Shown here: piece after piece, positions 43,031 through 56,351 of the stretch
How the letters are laid out: each line of letters opens with the position of its first letter
How positions within the stretch are numbered: position 1 is the stretch's first letter
Origin: Cryptomeria japonica
Taxonomy: Eukaryota > Streptophyta > Pinopsida > Cupressales > Cupressaceae
DNA length: 64,000 nucleotides
Reading direction: 5' to 3'
Assembly (NCBI RefSeq): GCF_030272615.1
Contig: NC_081413.1
Coordinates: forward strand, 552,922,136 to 552,986,135
Notes under the pieces: model-generated
What the model was told of the DNA's origin: nothing
Seen by the model: only the letters and a program-made list of their open reading frames with translations
Databases searched by the model: none
Made by a program: the position numbers and the translations under genes

Positions 43031-45093
43031 TGTTGGCACCTTAGTTTTTTGTAAAATTCAAGTGTCAATCCACCTTTTGTTTGGCGACAAAGACAAAGTT
43101 TGATCCCTATTGCAATCTACCTTGGAGCCTATCTTCATCGTTTAAAATTTTGCAACTCAGAAGTCTTCACGCAAATGAGGAAAAATTAAAAGATTTGCCA
43201 GTTCTTCTAAGTTTCAAATGTGATTATTTAAAATATTTAATGTTTTAAATAATTTGAGAACCATTTATTAATAATTATGAATGATCTGACTTTGGCCGCA
43301 GGAAAAACTTTATTATTATTATAAAGTTTATTTTTCATAAGTTTATGAATGCACTGACTGATGTGGTTATTGCACATCTGCACAGGTCAAAAAAGAATGA
43401 TCAAGGAAAATTTGTGCAAAGCAGTTTTGGTGCTCCATAAACTTGCAACATACACTTCCAGTATTTTGCATTTGTGTTGATAGGCGAGGGAAACCTAAAA
43501 GTTTTCTACGAACACATGAAAGGGTTTTCTTCTCCTTATGCAAATGTTGAGGGCACACAAGCTTCTCTGAAACTAAATTGTTTCAAACATTTGAATCAAA
43601 AGAATAAAAAGATATTCTCAATAGATGAGAGTTCTCAATCTGCATTTGTTACAAACAGTCAAAGGAGAAAATATCATTATCTTTTGATGTGCTATCTTCA
43701 TTTCAAAAAATTGGTCTAAGAGCTCCCTTGACCATAGGAGATGCAACTAGGAGTTTTATTGGTGGTGTGCACTTACTTCTCACTATTTTAACGCATAGAG
43801 CTGAAGTGATGGCCTATTTTGGAAAAATTGCAGTCATTGCCACTCATGAAAATCACTCAGTAAAAGTAAAATTGAAAATCCACTTACAGAAGACTCTTAC
43901 TCCTTCCTTGTAAAAGTAGTTATTAGGATTTGATGATAGAGGTAAATGTGTAGATGTGGCATTATTTTTAATTGCTTATGGAATTACTGTCACCCAGGAA
44001 TGGTTCGTTTTAGCATTCAGAGGCAAAGTGCAACATTAAAATTGTTTTTCACAAAGGATGAATATGTTCATGGGGAGTACAAGCAAGAAAGAATGAGACA
44101 AATATTCAATTGCAAAGTTAAAGGTAGATGCAGGGCAAGAAGAGTGCATAAGAAGAATATTCTAGATGTTGCAAATCAAGCAAGAAGATAGTGCCAAGTG
44201 TCTCTTTTCAGATAATCTTTAGGGTTTTCTTATCTTCTGATTATATTGTAATTTCCAATCATTTAAAAGGATCTTGAATGTAATTTTGTTGGAGAGAAGT
44301 TCTTCTTTGTACATGTGTTGTAACTTAGGGTTTATAATGAAATTTTGATATGTAAGTGAGCATTAAACTAGTAAGTCCTTTACTAGAGTACATAATGGAA
44401 TTCATGTTTTGTTAAGATGTTATTGAATGCACATTCACCATGTCTTCAAAGAAAATTGATCGAGGGTCTTTTATTTCATCTCTGTAATCTTTCTTCCAGT
44501 TTTTTGTTTTGCTTTCTGCTTCACTTCATGGAAAATATTAAATGGCTATGAACAAAACATTTGGATGGTGAGTAGTATGTAGAGGATTAAAGGATATGGT
44601 TGCAAGAAATCTTATAATAAGGGGTATTGTTGTAAGGAAATGATATTGATAACCCACTAGTTAAGATTTTGATTGCTAGAGTGATGCATTTGCTAGTTAT
44701 GAATTGACTCTATAGTCCTGAGAAGGCATTGGTCTAGAAAGCTTATGTATAGATATCAATTTTAACCTTGAGATTAATTGACAAATCATTTTAATTGTGT
44801 TTTATAAGTTATTTATATTTATTGTGTTCTCTATGCAAACAATTGATGATTAGCCAAGATCTAAACTGATATTGTGTTAATTTTCATTTTCTTTAGCATA
44901 CTTTGCAAGAATATTATTTGTTTCACAATGCCCTTTCTGTTATCTAAGTGAATCCATTGGTATTGTCAAAACTGTAGGGGAAATGGGCATATGGGTTTAA
45001 TCTCCTATTTGTTGGCTTAATCCTACACTAGATTTGAGCAGGAAAGGTGGCTTACTTCTAGGATTTAGTGATTTGTTGATTCGGGAACCAACA
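43031..45093 (+). repeat. First LTR of nested Gypsy element
   Basis: Shares long blocks with 48786-53964, for example TTTGGCGACAAAGACAAAG, CTAAGAGCTCCCTTGACCAT and AGGTGGCTTACTTCTA. Short open frames at 43474-44191 are shared blocks of LTR and not genes. Confidence 0.75.
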
Positions 45094-45839
45094 GATTGGT
45101 AACTTTGTTGGGGAAGAAGTGAAAGTATTGTCAAATTCTTATTCTAGACTCTTTGGTATTGAGGTTTTAAAATTTAGAAGAGGTTTTGTTACAACAAATC
45201 TAAAGAAGCTATGTGTGACTCTATTGTTGGAGAAGCCCTAGAATGAAAGTAATCTTTAGGGAGATTTTAGCTTCTTGAAAATTCAGCCCTCTATAAAGAG
45301 AGGTGGTGATTCTATTTGTGAAAAGAACCTAATAAAAGAGTGAAGAAGAATTTGTGCTCAAAGTTTCCACTCAAAGGGAATTTGCAACAATTGCAACATA
45401 CTTCTAGGTACTTTACATATTTTTGTCTTCAAGAAGGAAAGCTTTATATATGTAGGTTATTTGTGAAAGGTTTTAAGAATGAATTTGTTCCCTTATTTGG
45501 TGAAGTGTTAGCACTAGGAGAAAGGGAGTTAATAAAGGCAGACTTGTATGTTTTTGTATTACAAATTTTACTCATTATATCATAATTAAGTATTCTTGTC
45601 ATTTAAATATGCTCATAGTGATAAGACCTTAAGTAAACTTGAAATCAGATTATGAATTGTAATAGCTAAGGTATCATGTTCTAAAAGGAAAAAAAGTCAT
45701 GAATGAGTAACTACAAAGCCTATATAAGATGTTTTTGAAAGCACATCAAGATGTATCATCGGTGTCTCTGTTGGGATTCAAATATAACTGGGCAGAATGA
45801 ACAACCCTTGATGTACCCACAGAGCGAGGTATATTAGCT

Positions 45840-48069
45840 TTGGAAAAATATAACCCACTAAATTTCAATAGCATTCAGGGTTATCCAAATCATTTCCCTC
45901 GTGAACTTAGGGAGCATGTGCCTAAATTCTATGGAAGGGAGTTTGAATCAACAATTAGGCATTCACTTTGTGATTCAATGGAGGACTATCAAATCTATGT
46001 AAAGGTTGTGGATATGAATCTTTTTGTGTGGTCTTTGAAAGATGATGTTAGTGAGTGGTTCAGTGTTCTACCCATGCAATGTATTTCATCATAGGAGGAA
46101 TTCAAAATATTTTTTTATAAATCAGTTTGGTGATGGTAATGAGGATCACTCACTAATTCTTAGGCCTCCAAACACTCCAAAGAATGTTGAAAATTGGCCT
46201 GAGAAGTCTAAGTGTGTTCAAAAGGTTGAAAATACACCATGTATTTAGTCAAAATGTGAGTTAGAAGATGGAATTAATTTTAAAAAACAAATGTGTTCCC
46301 GGTATCGCAATTTGTCCTCCCTAGTGTCACGTACATTGCAATCAGCCCCAAATTGAATGTGAGAAGAATATAAGTATTGTAGATCCCATGATGTATGTTG
46401 GAGCACTATTAAACATAAGAAAATTGAAGGATAAATCACCATATTCATTATTTAAAAGGGTTTTCGTTGCTTATATGAAAATCCATGTTGGTTTTAGGCC
46501 TCGTGAGTTTGTGTATAGAGTTGTTTATGAAAATTTATATACTAGATTCAATTTCTTGGTTTGAAGCTTTGAAATGAACCAATAATGATCAAGTATGTAA
46601 TTGGATGGGGACTATTGAGAGGGTTGCATATAATATTGCAAGAAGGATCATACCTTAGTGTGTTGAAATCACTTGTAACATTCCTTGTTGTGAGAAAAAT
46701 GATAGCATAATATAAGATGAGAATATGTTTGAAAAAGAAGTTGCCTCTTGCATCAGCAAAATAGATGTTTGTAATCAGCATACAAACAGAACATATGTGG
46801 ATCGGTATTGCAATGGTGAAGATCAAACCACAAGGTATGAGGATACAATAGATGCATGTGAAATGACACCTTGTGAATATTTTTTTATTGAAGAATTAAA
46901 AGAATGTGTAGATATTAGGTGTGATAAATCAGCTTGTAAAATGAATGATTATGGTGACAATGCTAATATATTTGACTTCCCATTAAAAATTAGTGTTGAT
47001 GCCAGTGAAAATAAATTTTTGCACTATGAACTTGTGGATTCTCAACATATTTTAAGGGTTGATTAATTTTTGTATGATGCTAATTGCAATGAATGTGAAC
47101 GTGAATGTTTGTCTATGGAATATGAATGCAATCATAAGTATGATCAAATGGTGTTTGTCTTAAAAATATGATTCAATGCCACGAATATTGATGGGATCAC
47201 ATATTCATAGTTATGAAAATGATTCATAAGATTTTGAGTAGTCTCAACAATGACTTTGATTATATGATGTTCATGATTGTTGTAAATATAAAGAATAAAT
47301 GGAAATGTTGGTTTCCCATGATGAGGATACTAAAGTTCATGATATTGAGAATGATGTCAATGTTGCAGACATGTCAAATCCCTGCATGAAGTAGCTAATT
47401 GAAGAAGTTAATGGTGATGGTGATAATGGTTGTTTACTTCCTAATAGTTATCATCTTCATAAAAAAAAAGGGGGCATGCTTGTTTTGAGTGAAGAATGCA
47501 TTGAAAAAGAAATTGGAAAAGATATATATGAAGTTGTGAATAATCAAATTTGTTGCTATAGTAAGCCTTCATGGTGTGCATCACTTGATAATGAAAACGT
47601 TGAAAATATTTTGGAATGGTTATCAATTGAAATTGTTAGTTATGAAGAGGATCAACATATTATTCAATTTGAATATGGTTTCACAGAAGTTCAGTTACAA
47701 ATTCTTGCTAGTGACAATAAAAGTGATTGTCTAAATGATTAGTTTATTGATTGTGAACATGATTTTAATACTAAAAAGTTGCATTGTGATGCTAATCATG
47801 CTAGCTTTAAGCTAGACATTCTTGAAGGGGTTGAGGTTAAAGATAGGTCAGATCTCCATGGTGATATATTGCAAGAGTCATGCGATGAGTTGAAAAATAG
47901 ATCAAATTTTATTACTAAACATGGAATATAGAATTTTGCTGACTTAAGGGATGTTGCTAACACTGATTTGAATATTGATCAAGTTGCTATGGGTAATGAT
48001 GAACCTAATTTGTGTATTTTTGAGGCATATGATGATCTGATAGTGTTGAAGAGTTTATGTGAAAGTTAA
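45840..48069 (+). pseudogene. Ty3/Gypsy gag and degenerate downstream ORF
   Basis: 45840-46130 encodes a retrotransposon gag core: FPRELREHVPKFYG, then LFVWSLKDDVSEWFSVLP, then after a TAG at 46093-46095 EEFKIFFYKSVW. These follow the plant Gypsy gag pattern of L(F)..SL.G.A..WF..LP and EF...F...F. From about 46725 to 48069 eroded coding sequence continues on the plus strand, with a frame change near 47160 and several stops. It is acidic and Cys-rich (CEMTPCEYFFIEEL, CNECERECLSMEYEC), and later reads ENVENILEWLSIEIVSYEED. I do not recognise the downstream part; in this position it could be spacer between gag and pol or an extra ORF. Confidence 0.6.
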
Positions 48070-48785
48070 TGCCAACATGATGTAAAGTGATCACCAACTA
48101 GATATATAACATACTCCAAATGATAACTCAATGAGTGCTTGTGAGTTTTTCAATTTTCCTAAGTTGTAGCTAAAGTGTAAATTTGATAATTTGTAAATGT
48201 CATCAAATGCATTTGTTGATATTTTCATATCTAATGTTGAATAATTTGATAATTTTAACATCCATGATCTGTTAAAAATTAAGTGCAGTGTGATATGTTT
48301 GCCTTTCTAGTTCCAGTAGAAAGTCCTTCAATGATGTATGGTGGTGGTTTTGTTGATATGGTGCATTGCAAGAGGTGGAGTGACAAATTGAACATTTGTT
48401 TTGTATGCCTATCACATAATGATAAGATTTGTTTAGCTTGTGCTTGATTATAGAATGCAAATTAGCTGAGGTGATCTTGATAGTGCCAAGAATAATGGAT
48501 GGTGAGAGATGTCAATAACAGTATTTATGACCAGGTAGATTGTAGTGGTGTCTTTAGGTCGGATTTGTGTGGGTCAACTAAGAACCAAGTGTTTGACAGA
48601 GGCAGTTTGCGGTTCTTCATTTTTGATGGCCTAGGGCCACCAAATGAAGTTTGATTTTTAGTTCAGTTTTAGTTCGATGTACAGTGGTAGAGTTGTCCAA
48701 TGGAGTAGGTATCTTGTTCACATCCTATAGAAGTTTAGATCCTCACCATGCCCACAAGGGGTATGCATCCTCGAACATGAACCAC

Positions 48786-51700
48786 TATCGGCACCTTAAT
48801 TTTTTGCAAAATTCAAGTGCCTAGATCCAAATTCAGTTTGGCGACAAAAACAAAGTTTGATCCCTATTGTAATTTACCCCATAGCCCATCTTCATCGATT
48901 AAAAGTTTGCAAATCAAAATTATTCATGTAAATCCCTTTAGTAGAAAGTTTTTTGGGACATAGGGTAGTATGGTTTTCTAGTTTCATGGTCATCGGGTGA
49001 GGTCTGACACACTTTTTAATGCATTTTTTAATGTGAATGGGCTAGATTTGGTGTCTTGAAAAGTTGCAAATTTCAAACTTTTGTGGGCAACCCAATTTTT
49101 GTATTAGTGGGCAGGTCCAATTCTAGTTGCGCAATGATCTAAGTCCAAATTATTCAAAAAATAAAAAATAATTAGTCGGGGCTTTGCAAGCAAGGCCCAT
49201 TTACAAAGGAGGTTGTTGAATTAAGTTTTCTATTCAAATTTTGGCAACAAATGTTTTGTTTAATTAATTATAGACCATCACAAAATTTTATGGCTCCAGG
49301 GCATCCTTTTGCCCACAATGAATTTTCACAAGTTGACTAGTAAGAAAAATTAAAAGATTTACCAATTCTCTTAAGTTTTAAATGTGATTATTTAAAACAT
49401 TTGGAAACCATTTATTAATGATTATGAATCATATGACTTTGGTTGAAGGATAAACCAACAGAAAAGAATTCTCAATCTACATTGTTACAAATAGCTAAGG
49501 AGAAAATATCATTGTATTTTGATGTGCTATCTTTATTTCAAAATATTAGTCTAAGAGCTCCCTTGACCATAGGGGATGCAACTGGGAGTTTTGTTGGTTG
49601 TATGCACTTACTTCTCTTTGTTTCTATGCATAGAGGTAAAGTGATAACCTAGTTTGGAAAAATTACAGTCGTTGCCACTTGTGAAAACCACTCACAATAA
49701 AAATGAAATTGAAAATCCACTTATAGAAGACTCTTACTCCTACCTTGTAAAGTAGTTAACAGTATTTGATGATGATGAGGTAGTAGTTAACAGTATTTGA
49801 TCTCTAGTTGTTGTCTACCATTGTCTAGTGATATAAGAGCAAGATGAAGTTGGTGTCGTCTTTGAGTGTTTCAAAAGAAAATTGATTCGCAATAGTTGCA
49901 CTATTTCTTGTCCATTTGTTAAAATGACTTTATGTGCATATGTAAATTTCATTAAGTTTCAGGTTGAAAATAATTTTTGATAGTAGTGGACAGCTATACA
50001 TAGAGTTTCTTTTCTTGCAAATCATGGGGAAACATCATAAATTCTTCAGTCTTGGTTAGTTAGGTTTAATTACCCATGGTTGTAATGATCGAAAGGGGGG
50101 AGTATCTCAATAGATAATTGCAAAACGTGAAGGATAAATATATGGTGCACTTAGAGTAGATTCATGCCAAATATTTGACAAAATGTCAAATGTGGTAATG
50201 TAATTTCTTATGATATTTCGAGAGTCAAAATATAAATAGGTAGATATTGCAAGGGTATATTATTGTTCAATATGATTGAAGCAATTGGCAGGTGTGTAGT
50301 TTTCATAAAATGAAATTTATAAAGTGCCAACTTAAATGAACTTTTACTTGGGGATGATTTCTTTCACCAAAAGAGGTAAAATACAATGAAGAGATGTGAA
50401 AGAATAAAATTAAAGATGCCATTTTAGAATAATGAAAAAATCATGTTAATCCATGAGTGTAAAACATATTGAAAAAGAGTTTTGTACATAGAAAATTAAA
50501 ATATTTGATGAATGTGCAAACAAAGGGGTGTTTTTAGTTGCGAGTGGATTCAATTTCTACCCAAGCAATTATTTTCATTATTGGACGTAAATGTACAGGT
50601 TTGGAATTATTTTTAATTATTTGTAGAATTAATTTCACCTAGGAATGGTTCATTTTACTAGTTAGAGGCGGAATAATAAAATTGATTTTCACCAAAGATA
50701 AATATATTCATAGGGAACACAAGTAAGAAAGAATAAGACAAATATTTAGTTGCAAAGTTGAAGATAGATGTAGGGCAAGAAGAATGCATGAGAAGAATAT
50801 CCCAAATACTACAGACTAAGGGAGAAGATAGTATCAAGTGTCTCTTTTAAGATAATTTTTAGGGATTTCTTCTCTTCTCATTATACTATAATTCCCATTC
50901 ATTAGAAATGATTATGAATGTAATTTTCTAGGATAGAAGTTCTTTTTTGTACATGTGTTGTGACTTATAGTTTATGATGAAGTTTTGATTTGTAACTAAA
51001 TGATAATTCATGTTTTGTTAGGTTGTCTTTTGAATGTACGTACATTCACCAAGTCTTGAAATAAAATTCATTAAGGGTCTTTTATTTCATCTTTGTAATA
51101 TTTCTTGTAGTGTTTTGTTTTGTTTATTGCTTCTCTTCATGGAAGAGATTAAATGGCTATGAACAAAACACTGGGATAGTGAGTAGTGTATAAATGATTA
51201 AAAAGAATAGTTGCAACATATCCTATAATAGGGGGTATCATTGTAAGGAAATGATACTAAGAACCCCATTGGTTAAGATTTTGATTGCTAGAGTGATACA
51301 TTTATTAATTATGAATTGAATATGTAGCCCTAAGAAAGCACTAATTTGGGAAGCTTGTGTCTACATGTCATTAAGAACCTTGATCTTACCCCAATTTTGA
51401 TGCTTCAAAAATGGGGGTTTGGAAGATTAAGCTTCAAAATGAGGTTTTGGGAGCAAGATGAGGTTCAAAATTGCATTTTGAAACTCATTGCTTCAGAACT
51501 CACATTTTGAAGCTTGTTGTGTCTCCAAATACACATTTTTTAATTGACAAATCATTTCAATTTTATTTTTCATGTTTTTAAAGTTGTTTATATTTATTGT
51601 TTTCTCTATGCAAACAATTAAGGATTGGCTAAGATTTGAACTAGTATTGTATTAATTTTCATTTACTTTGGCATACTTTTTGGAGAACATTATCTATATT

Positions 51701-53964
51701 ACAATACCTTTCTTGTTATCTAAGTGAATCTATTGGTACTTTCAAAATGGTTACCCCTTATGTACTATAAAGCCTAAAGTGTAGGGGAGATGGGCATTTG
51801 GTTATGTAGCATCGTAAATTGTACACCTTTATTAGTGTGTCCAAATTCACACTCTTCTAGCACCTATTTTAGTATTTGCCTTTCCTCTACGCATTATGGG
51901 ACCTTTATTATAATTAGTTAATATTTAAATTAATATCAAGGGTCCTATTTCACTTTATTGCATCATCACACTCTTGTTTGGGCCCTTGATTCTAGGTGCC
52001 CTTTATCATTCTATCCTAATTTATCCTTTATCCCACCCCAATTTTAACTTTCAAGACACGTTCTACATATCTATACATTATGGTTTGAGCCACCAAGCTA
52101 GATTCGGCTTTAGAACCTCATTATCTTGCATTCTTTGAAAGTTGGAAAAATGTTGTCAGGACTAGGGCCACCTACCACCCTAGTCCCGCACTTTTTTTCC
52201 TAGATTTTGGGAGGATAATTTGGCGATCTTATCTAATTCAAATCCTACTTTGTGTAAAAATATTTCAAATCTAAGTCAGCCTAAAGTTGTTTTCGATAAT
52301 GAAATCCCTATATAAGGCATCTCTCTCAATTCATTTTGATCATCTTATCTTATGCTAACATTATCATCCAATTCAAGAGCAATTCTTCTTCCTTAAGAGC
52401 AAATATGATTCAAGGAGCAACAAATTACATCAAGGAATCTTCCATTTATGTTTTATATATGATATCATGATGTACTTTATGTGATTTATCATGTTATTGC
52501 ATCAACACCTGGAGGACTTGTCCTAAGAACATTACATCACCTATTGAAGGTATAATCATCTACATTCAAGCATATCAATTTCAGATCTAGCCTTGCCCTC
52601 AAAAGACAAGCTTTCCAATTCAATTCAAGTTCAATTTCAATTTTAATTAGGGTTAATTCTAAACCTCAGGTTTGACCTTAGGCAAACCCATATCCACAAC
52701 CCCTTTTCCTCTCTATCTATGTGCAAGTTATTGATTCAGTAGTTGTGATCAAAGATTTCGATAGAATTGATGATGACAAATAGGTTCAGATTTTGAAGGA
52801 GCAAAAAGAAGAGGACCAAGGCGACCTACCACCATAGTCCCAAGAATTTTGCCCAATATTCTGACAATGGATCTAGTGCATCTCCCTAATCTAGGAAAGA
52901 TCCCAATTGTCTAGAAGGTACAAGAGTAGGGCGACCTACCACCATTGTCTCAACAATTCATCTCAAAATTTTGGCGACAAGTTTTGATCTTCTTCTTATG
53001 CTCAAATCCTTGTTTGTCTCCTTGTTTGACATTTGTTGCATTCTATTATTTCTGTTTCACTCTGGTTATCCATTTCTTTACCCTACACTTCACAGTTTAC
53101 ATCTAATTTCAACTCAAAAAGGGGAGACAACTTATAGGTAAATTTAATCAATATTTCATCCATTTTCCTAATTGAATTTTGGCTAGATCTATTGAATTCC
53201 TTCCCCCTTTTGTATGTAATGATTAACTTGGTGAGATTATGATTTTATTATCTTAATTGGTGCAACCCTAATTTTACTCGATGGAGCTGGAAGACCTCAT
53301 ACAACATCAAGATCTTGGTACAGACGCAATCCTAAAATTTGGACTTGGTTTTCAAGGACCAAAGCGTTGAGGCACCCCTGTCCTAGGACCAAGGTGTTGG
53401 GGTGCCCTGGTCCTCAAGATTTTGTAGTAGTTTTTAGTGGTGGATTCTAGATAGTCTCAAGTTCTAGATTTTCTGACAACAACTCATACTTAGAAGACCA
53501 ATGCATTCCAGTGCCTTGATCCTGCCAGATCAGCATCATATTTTAGTCACAAGTGCACAATCAGATTCCCTGCCCATTTTTGTGTTTGTTACAATGTTTA
53601 TGATTATTTGTTAGTCATTTAAAATAACTTAAGTGTTTAATTTCTTCATATCTTAGTCATAGTTTGCATTACTTCAACATATCTTCATAGTTCATTCACT
53701 TTCCATGGTAGCAAAGGAATAGAAACCCTAGAAGTATCATTTCACTCTCTTCCATAAGATTTTATCAAATACAATCACCCCTCTAGGTGATTTTGTATTC
53801 CAATGTTAGTATGAAAGTAGATCTTGGTCTTACGTCCTACCCAATTTTATTTTCATACGATAAAATTTAATCTCCTAATTGTTGGCCAAATCCTATTGTA
53901 GTTACGAGCATAAAAAGGTGGCTTACTTCTATTATTTAGTGATCTATTAATTTATGAACCAACA
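48786..53964 (+). repeat. Second LTR of nested Gypsy element, interrupted
   Basis: Colinear with the first LTR: 48786-48925 with 43031-43170, 49336-49790 with 43180-43920, 50620-51330 with 43970-44700, 51540-51803 and 53868-53964 with 44760-45093. The blocks are separated by insertions. Divergence between the copies is substantial, so the element is old. Confidence 0.7.
51814..53867 (+). mobile_element. Insertion within the second Gypsy LTR, probable solo LTR
   Basis: The sequence is absent from the matching place in the first LTR near 45000. It starts TGTAGCATCGTAAATTG and has a TATATAAG box at 52309-52316 with a CT-rich leader, as in an LTR. No coding frame was seen. The phrase CGACCTACCACCATAGTCC, or a variant, occurs three times (about 52167, 52818, 52930). 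The exact 3' end and target duplication are unresolved. Confidence 0.5.
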
Positions 53965-54976
53965 AGATAGTCTTTCACAGTGGTTTTCAATGTCACGTGG
54001 AGCTCTTGGATTCTATCTTTAGATTGCATTGAGAGTTTGACATATTTGATTCTAATGACAAAGTATGTGCAATTGTGTCTTCTTGGTTTGGAGATTGTGG
54101 TTTGACTCTTCCCTTTGGGAGCTTTTGATGTCGAGCTTTTTACTATGTAGGGGCCACATATGATCTTCAGTTAGGAGATGGTTATCATGATGCCTAGAGA
54201 GTTTATTTACATGGTTCGATGAGAGATTTGGTAGTGATTTGGATTCATCATTTGATGATGGATGACTATCTTCATGTGCTCAAAGATATTGATACTTGGT
54301 TTAGAGTATATTTTTGTATTATGTACTCTTGATTCCAAATCAAAGTGTTGGCATGATGTAGGTTATCTTGAAGACAATGATATGCTCTTTGGAGCATATG
54401 ATCTTCCTTTAAGGATATGTTAAATCATGATGTCATGATACATTCATGGTCTTATCTTTAAAAGATTGACAATAGTCTTGTTGGTTCTATTTGGTTTTGA
54501 ATATTAACCATTTGCTTGGAGCTTCATGATTTTGCATGGTTGCATTTGAAGTTGGCATGAAGTGGTTGGCAGATGCTCATGGAGACATGAGTTTTGGGTT
54601 CAGCTAAGAGATCTCATTTATTTGGGATCATGTGTTGAGATGGTTACTCTTTGATGGGGATTTCAACAAAAAGACTAAGGAGCCTACATTTAATTACGTA
54701 TGCAAACTCATAATGGACATGAAGAGAAAACTATCTTTATTGTAAGCTTTCATTGCTCGATATTTTATGCACAAGAAAATCTTGTTTCTCACTCTTGGTC
54801 TATTCACAGGGGAATGATCTAAGAGGTATTGCCCATATATTTATCAAATGCATCCTTTATTTTGTTTCTTGTCTTCTCATGTGAGTTGGTCCTTAATATA
54901 ACAATTTTAAGCTCTAAATTGTGGAATCAACCTGCAAGAGGAGAAAACAACAAATAAGCACACACATGAAATATTA
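53965..54976. other. Outer-element interior, noncoding
   Basis: T- and G-rich sequence with no recognisable protein on either strand. It resumes the outer element after the nested Gypsy copy. Confidence 0.4.
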
Positions 54977-56347
54977 TGTTAGAGTTAGAAATCCCAAATA
55001 GAAACTAAACTAGCTTCAAAATCAAGAACTCCAAGTGTGTCTCATGTTCCTCTATCTCCAAGGATCCTTCAAATCAAGGTGGCTCTCAACTTGGAAGAGC
55101 ACTTGATCTCTGGGATGACTACCTAAAGAATGAGAGATATTTATGATTCTAAGATCTAAATGGAATGCAACTAAGATCTTAAGGATATGCTAAATGGATA
55201 TGAAACTATATATGCTACCAAGATGACAAGATTAGTATGAGATTAAGCTAGCATGAGAATGTTATGAAGATGAGATTGATCTAGCATGGAAAAGAAACTA
55301 GCATGATAATATACTAAAAAATAATGAAATATATGTTATAATGCAACTAAGATGATCTAAAAATGCTAAGAGAAGACAATGGAGCTCCTTAGTAACCTGC
55401 ACAAAACAATTTAGCTATAGATTGGATGCAAATAAAGATGGATATTGGGATCCTTTGATATGAGACAAGGGCTCATCTTGTAGAGTTTAAGGTCTAGGAA
55501 TGGATGGCCAAGATTGATTACCAATCAAGGTTCAAGATTGAAGGAGGAATGTGGTCCCAAGTTGGAAGGCTTAGCCTTGAGACAAATGTCACAAGGGGTA
55601 GAGGGTGAGGATCAATGTGGTCCCACATGTGTGGTCCCAGATTTGCAAGCTTAGCCTTATGACAAGTGGGAGAAGGTGAGGATCAATGTGGTCCCATAGG
55701 TGTGGTCCCAAATTTTCAAGCTTGGCCTTACGACAAGTGTCACAAGGGAGAGGGGTGAAAAGTCAATGTGGTCCCACATGTGTGGTCCCACCTTGGGAAA
55801 AGGGGGATATGTGCTCACACATGCGTGAGCAACCTTGGGAAGCCCAAGTGGATTAATTAGGATAATGAGGATATTAGATAGGTTCTATAAGGATATTAAG
55901 ATGCTAATTATAAATGTAGGATTTTGTAAGTGGGGGGCAATAATAGGTATTTTTAGATAAATAAAAGGTTTATTTTAGCCAATTAGGTGCAACTTGCATT
56001 TGTAGGATTTTGCAAGTGGGGGGGTTATTTACAAATAAATAATGATTTATTTAAATGCAAGGCGATTTTTAATTAAATGTAAATTTAATTAAAAGGGAAA
56101 AGGATATTAATTAAATAAATAAGATTTATTCAATTAAGTGGGTAAAGGGTACTTAATCAAACCTTAGTTTAATTAGTGGGTTAGATTAGAAGAAAGGGTA
56201 ATTAATCAAATCTGTAATTTGATTAATAAGTCAATTAGTAGAATAGGGATATTAATTAAACCTTAGTCTAATAAATAGGCGATTAACTGATGATTAAATG
56301 AATAAAATCAATTTAATTAGTTGTGCCATTTTTAGGTGTCTATAACA
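54977..56347 (+). mobile_element. Solo LTR of a Gypsy-type family
   Basis: Begins TGTTAGAGTTAGAAATCC and ends TTTTTAGGTGTCTATAACA. ATTA flanks both sides (54973-54976 and 56348-56351). The end resembles the LTR termini at 17146 and 37389 (CCATTTTTAGxxGxCT). The 3' half is rich in TTAATTAAAT-type inverted repeats. No internal coding sequence. Confidence 0.6.
55548..55800. repeat. ~70-80-bp tandem repeat with ATGTGGTCCCA
   Basis: Three and a half units, each starting with ATGTGGTCCCACATGTGTGG or similar and containing AAGCTTAGCCTTATGACAAG, lie inside the solo LTR. Confidence 0.85.
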
Positions 56348-56351
56348 ATTA

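Larger units (their letters stand above)
43031..53964 (+). mobile_element. Nested Ty3/Gypsy element with ~2-kb LTRs
   Basis: 43031-45093 and 48786-53964 align in order along their length and bracket a gag-bearing interior. The first LTR begins TGTTGGCACC and ends AACCAACA; the second begins TATCGGCACC (first dinucleotide mutated) and ends AACCAACA. The second LTR is enlarged by an insertion near 48940-49335 and another at 51814-53867. Flanking bases are GGATG and AGATA, so any target duplication has decayed. Only gag is recognisable in the interior; reverse transcriptase and integrase are absent. Confidence 0.68.

Noticed and set aside
47461-47474. A9G5 run as a Gypsy polypurine tract
   Set aside because: No LTR start follows it and it lies within eroded coding sequence in the element's interior.
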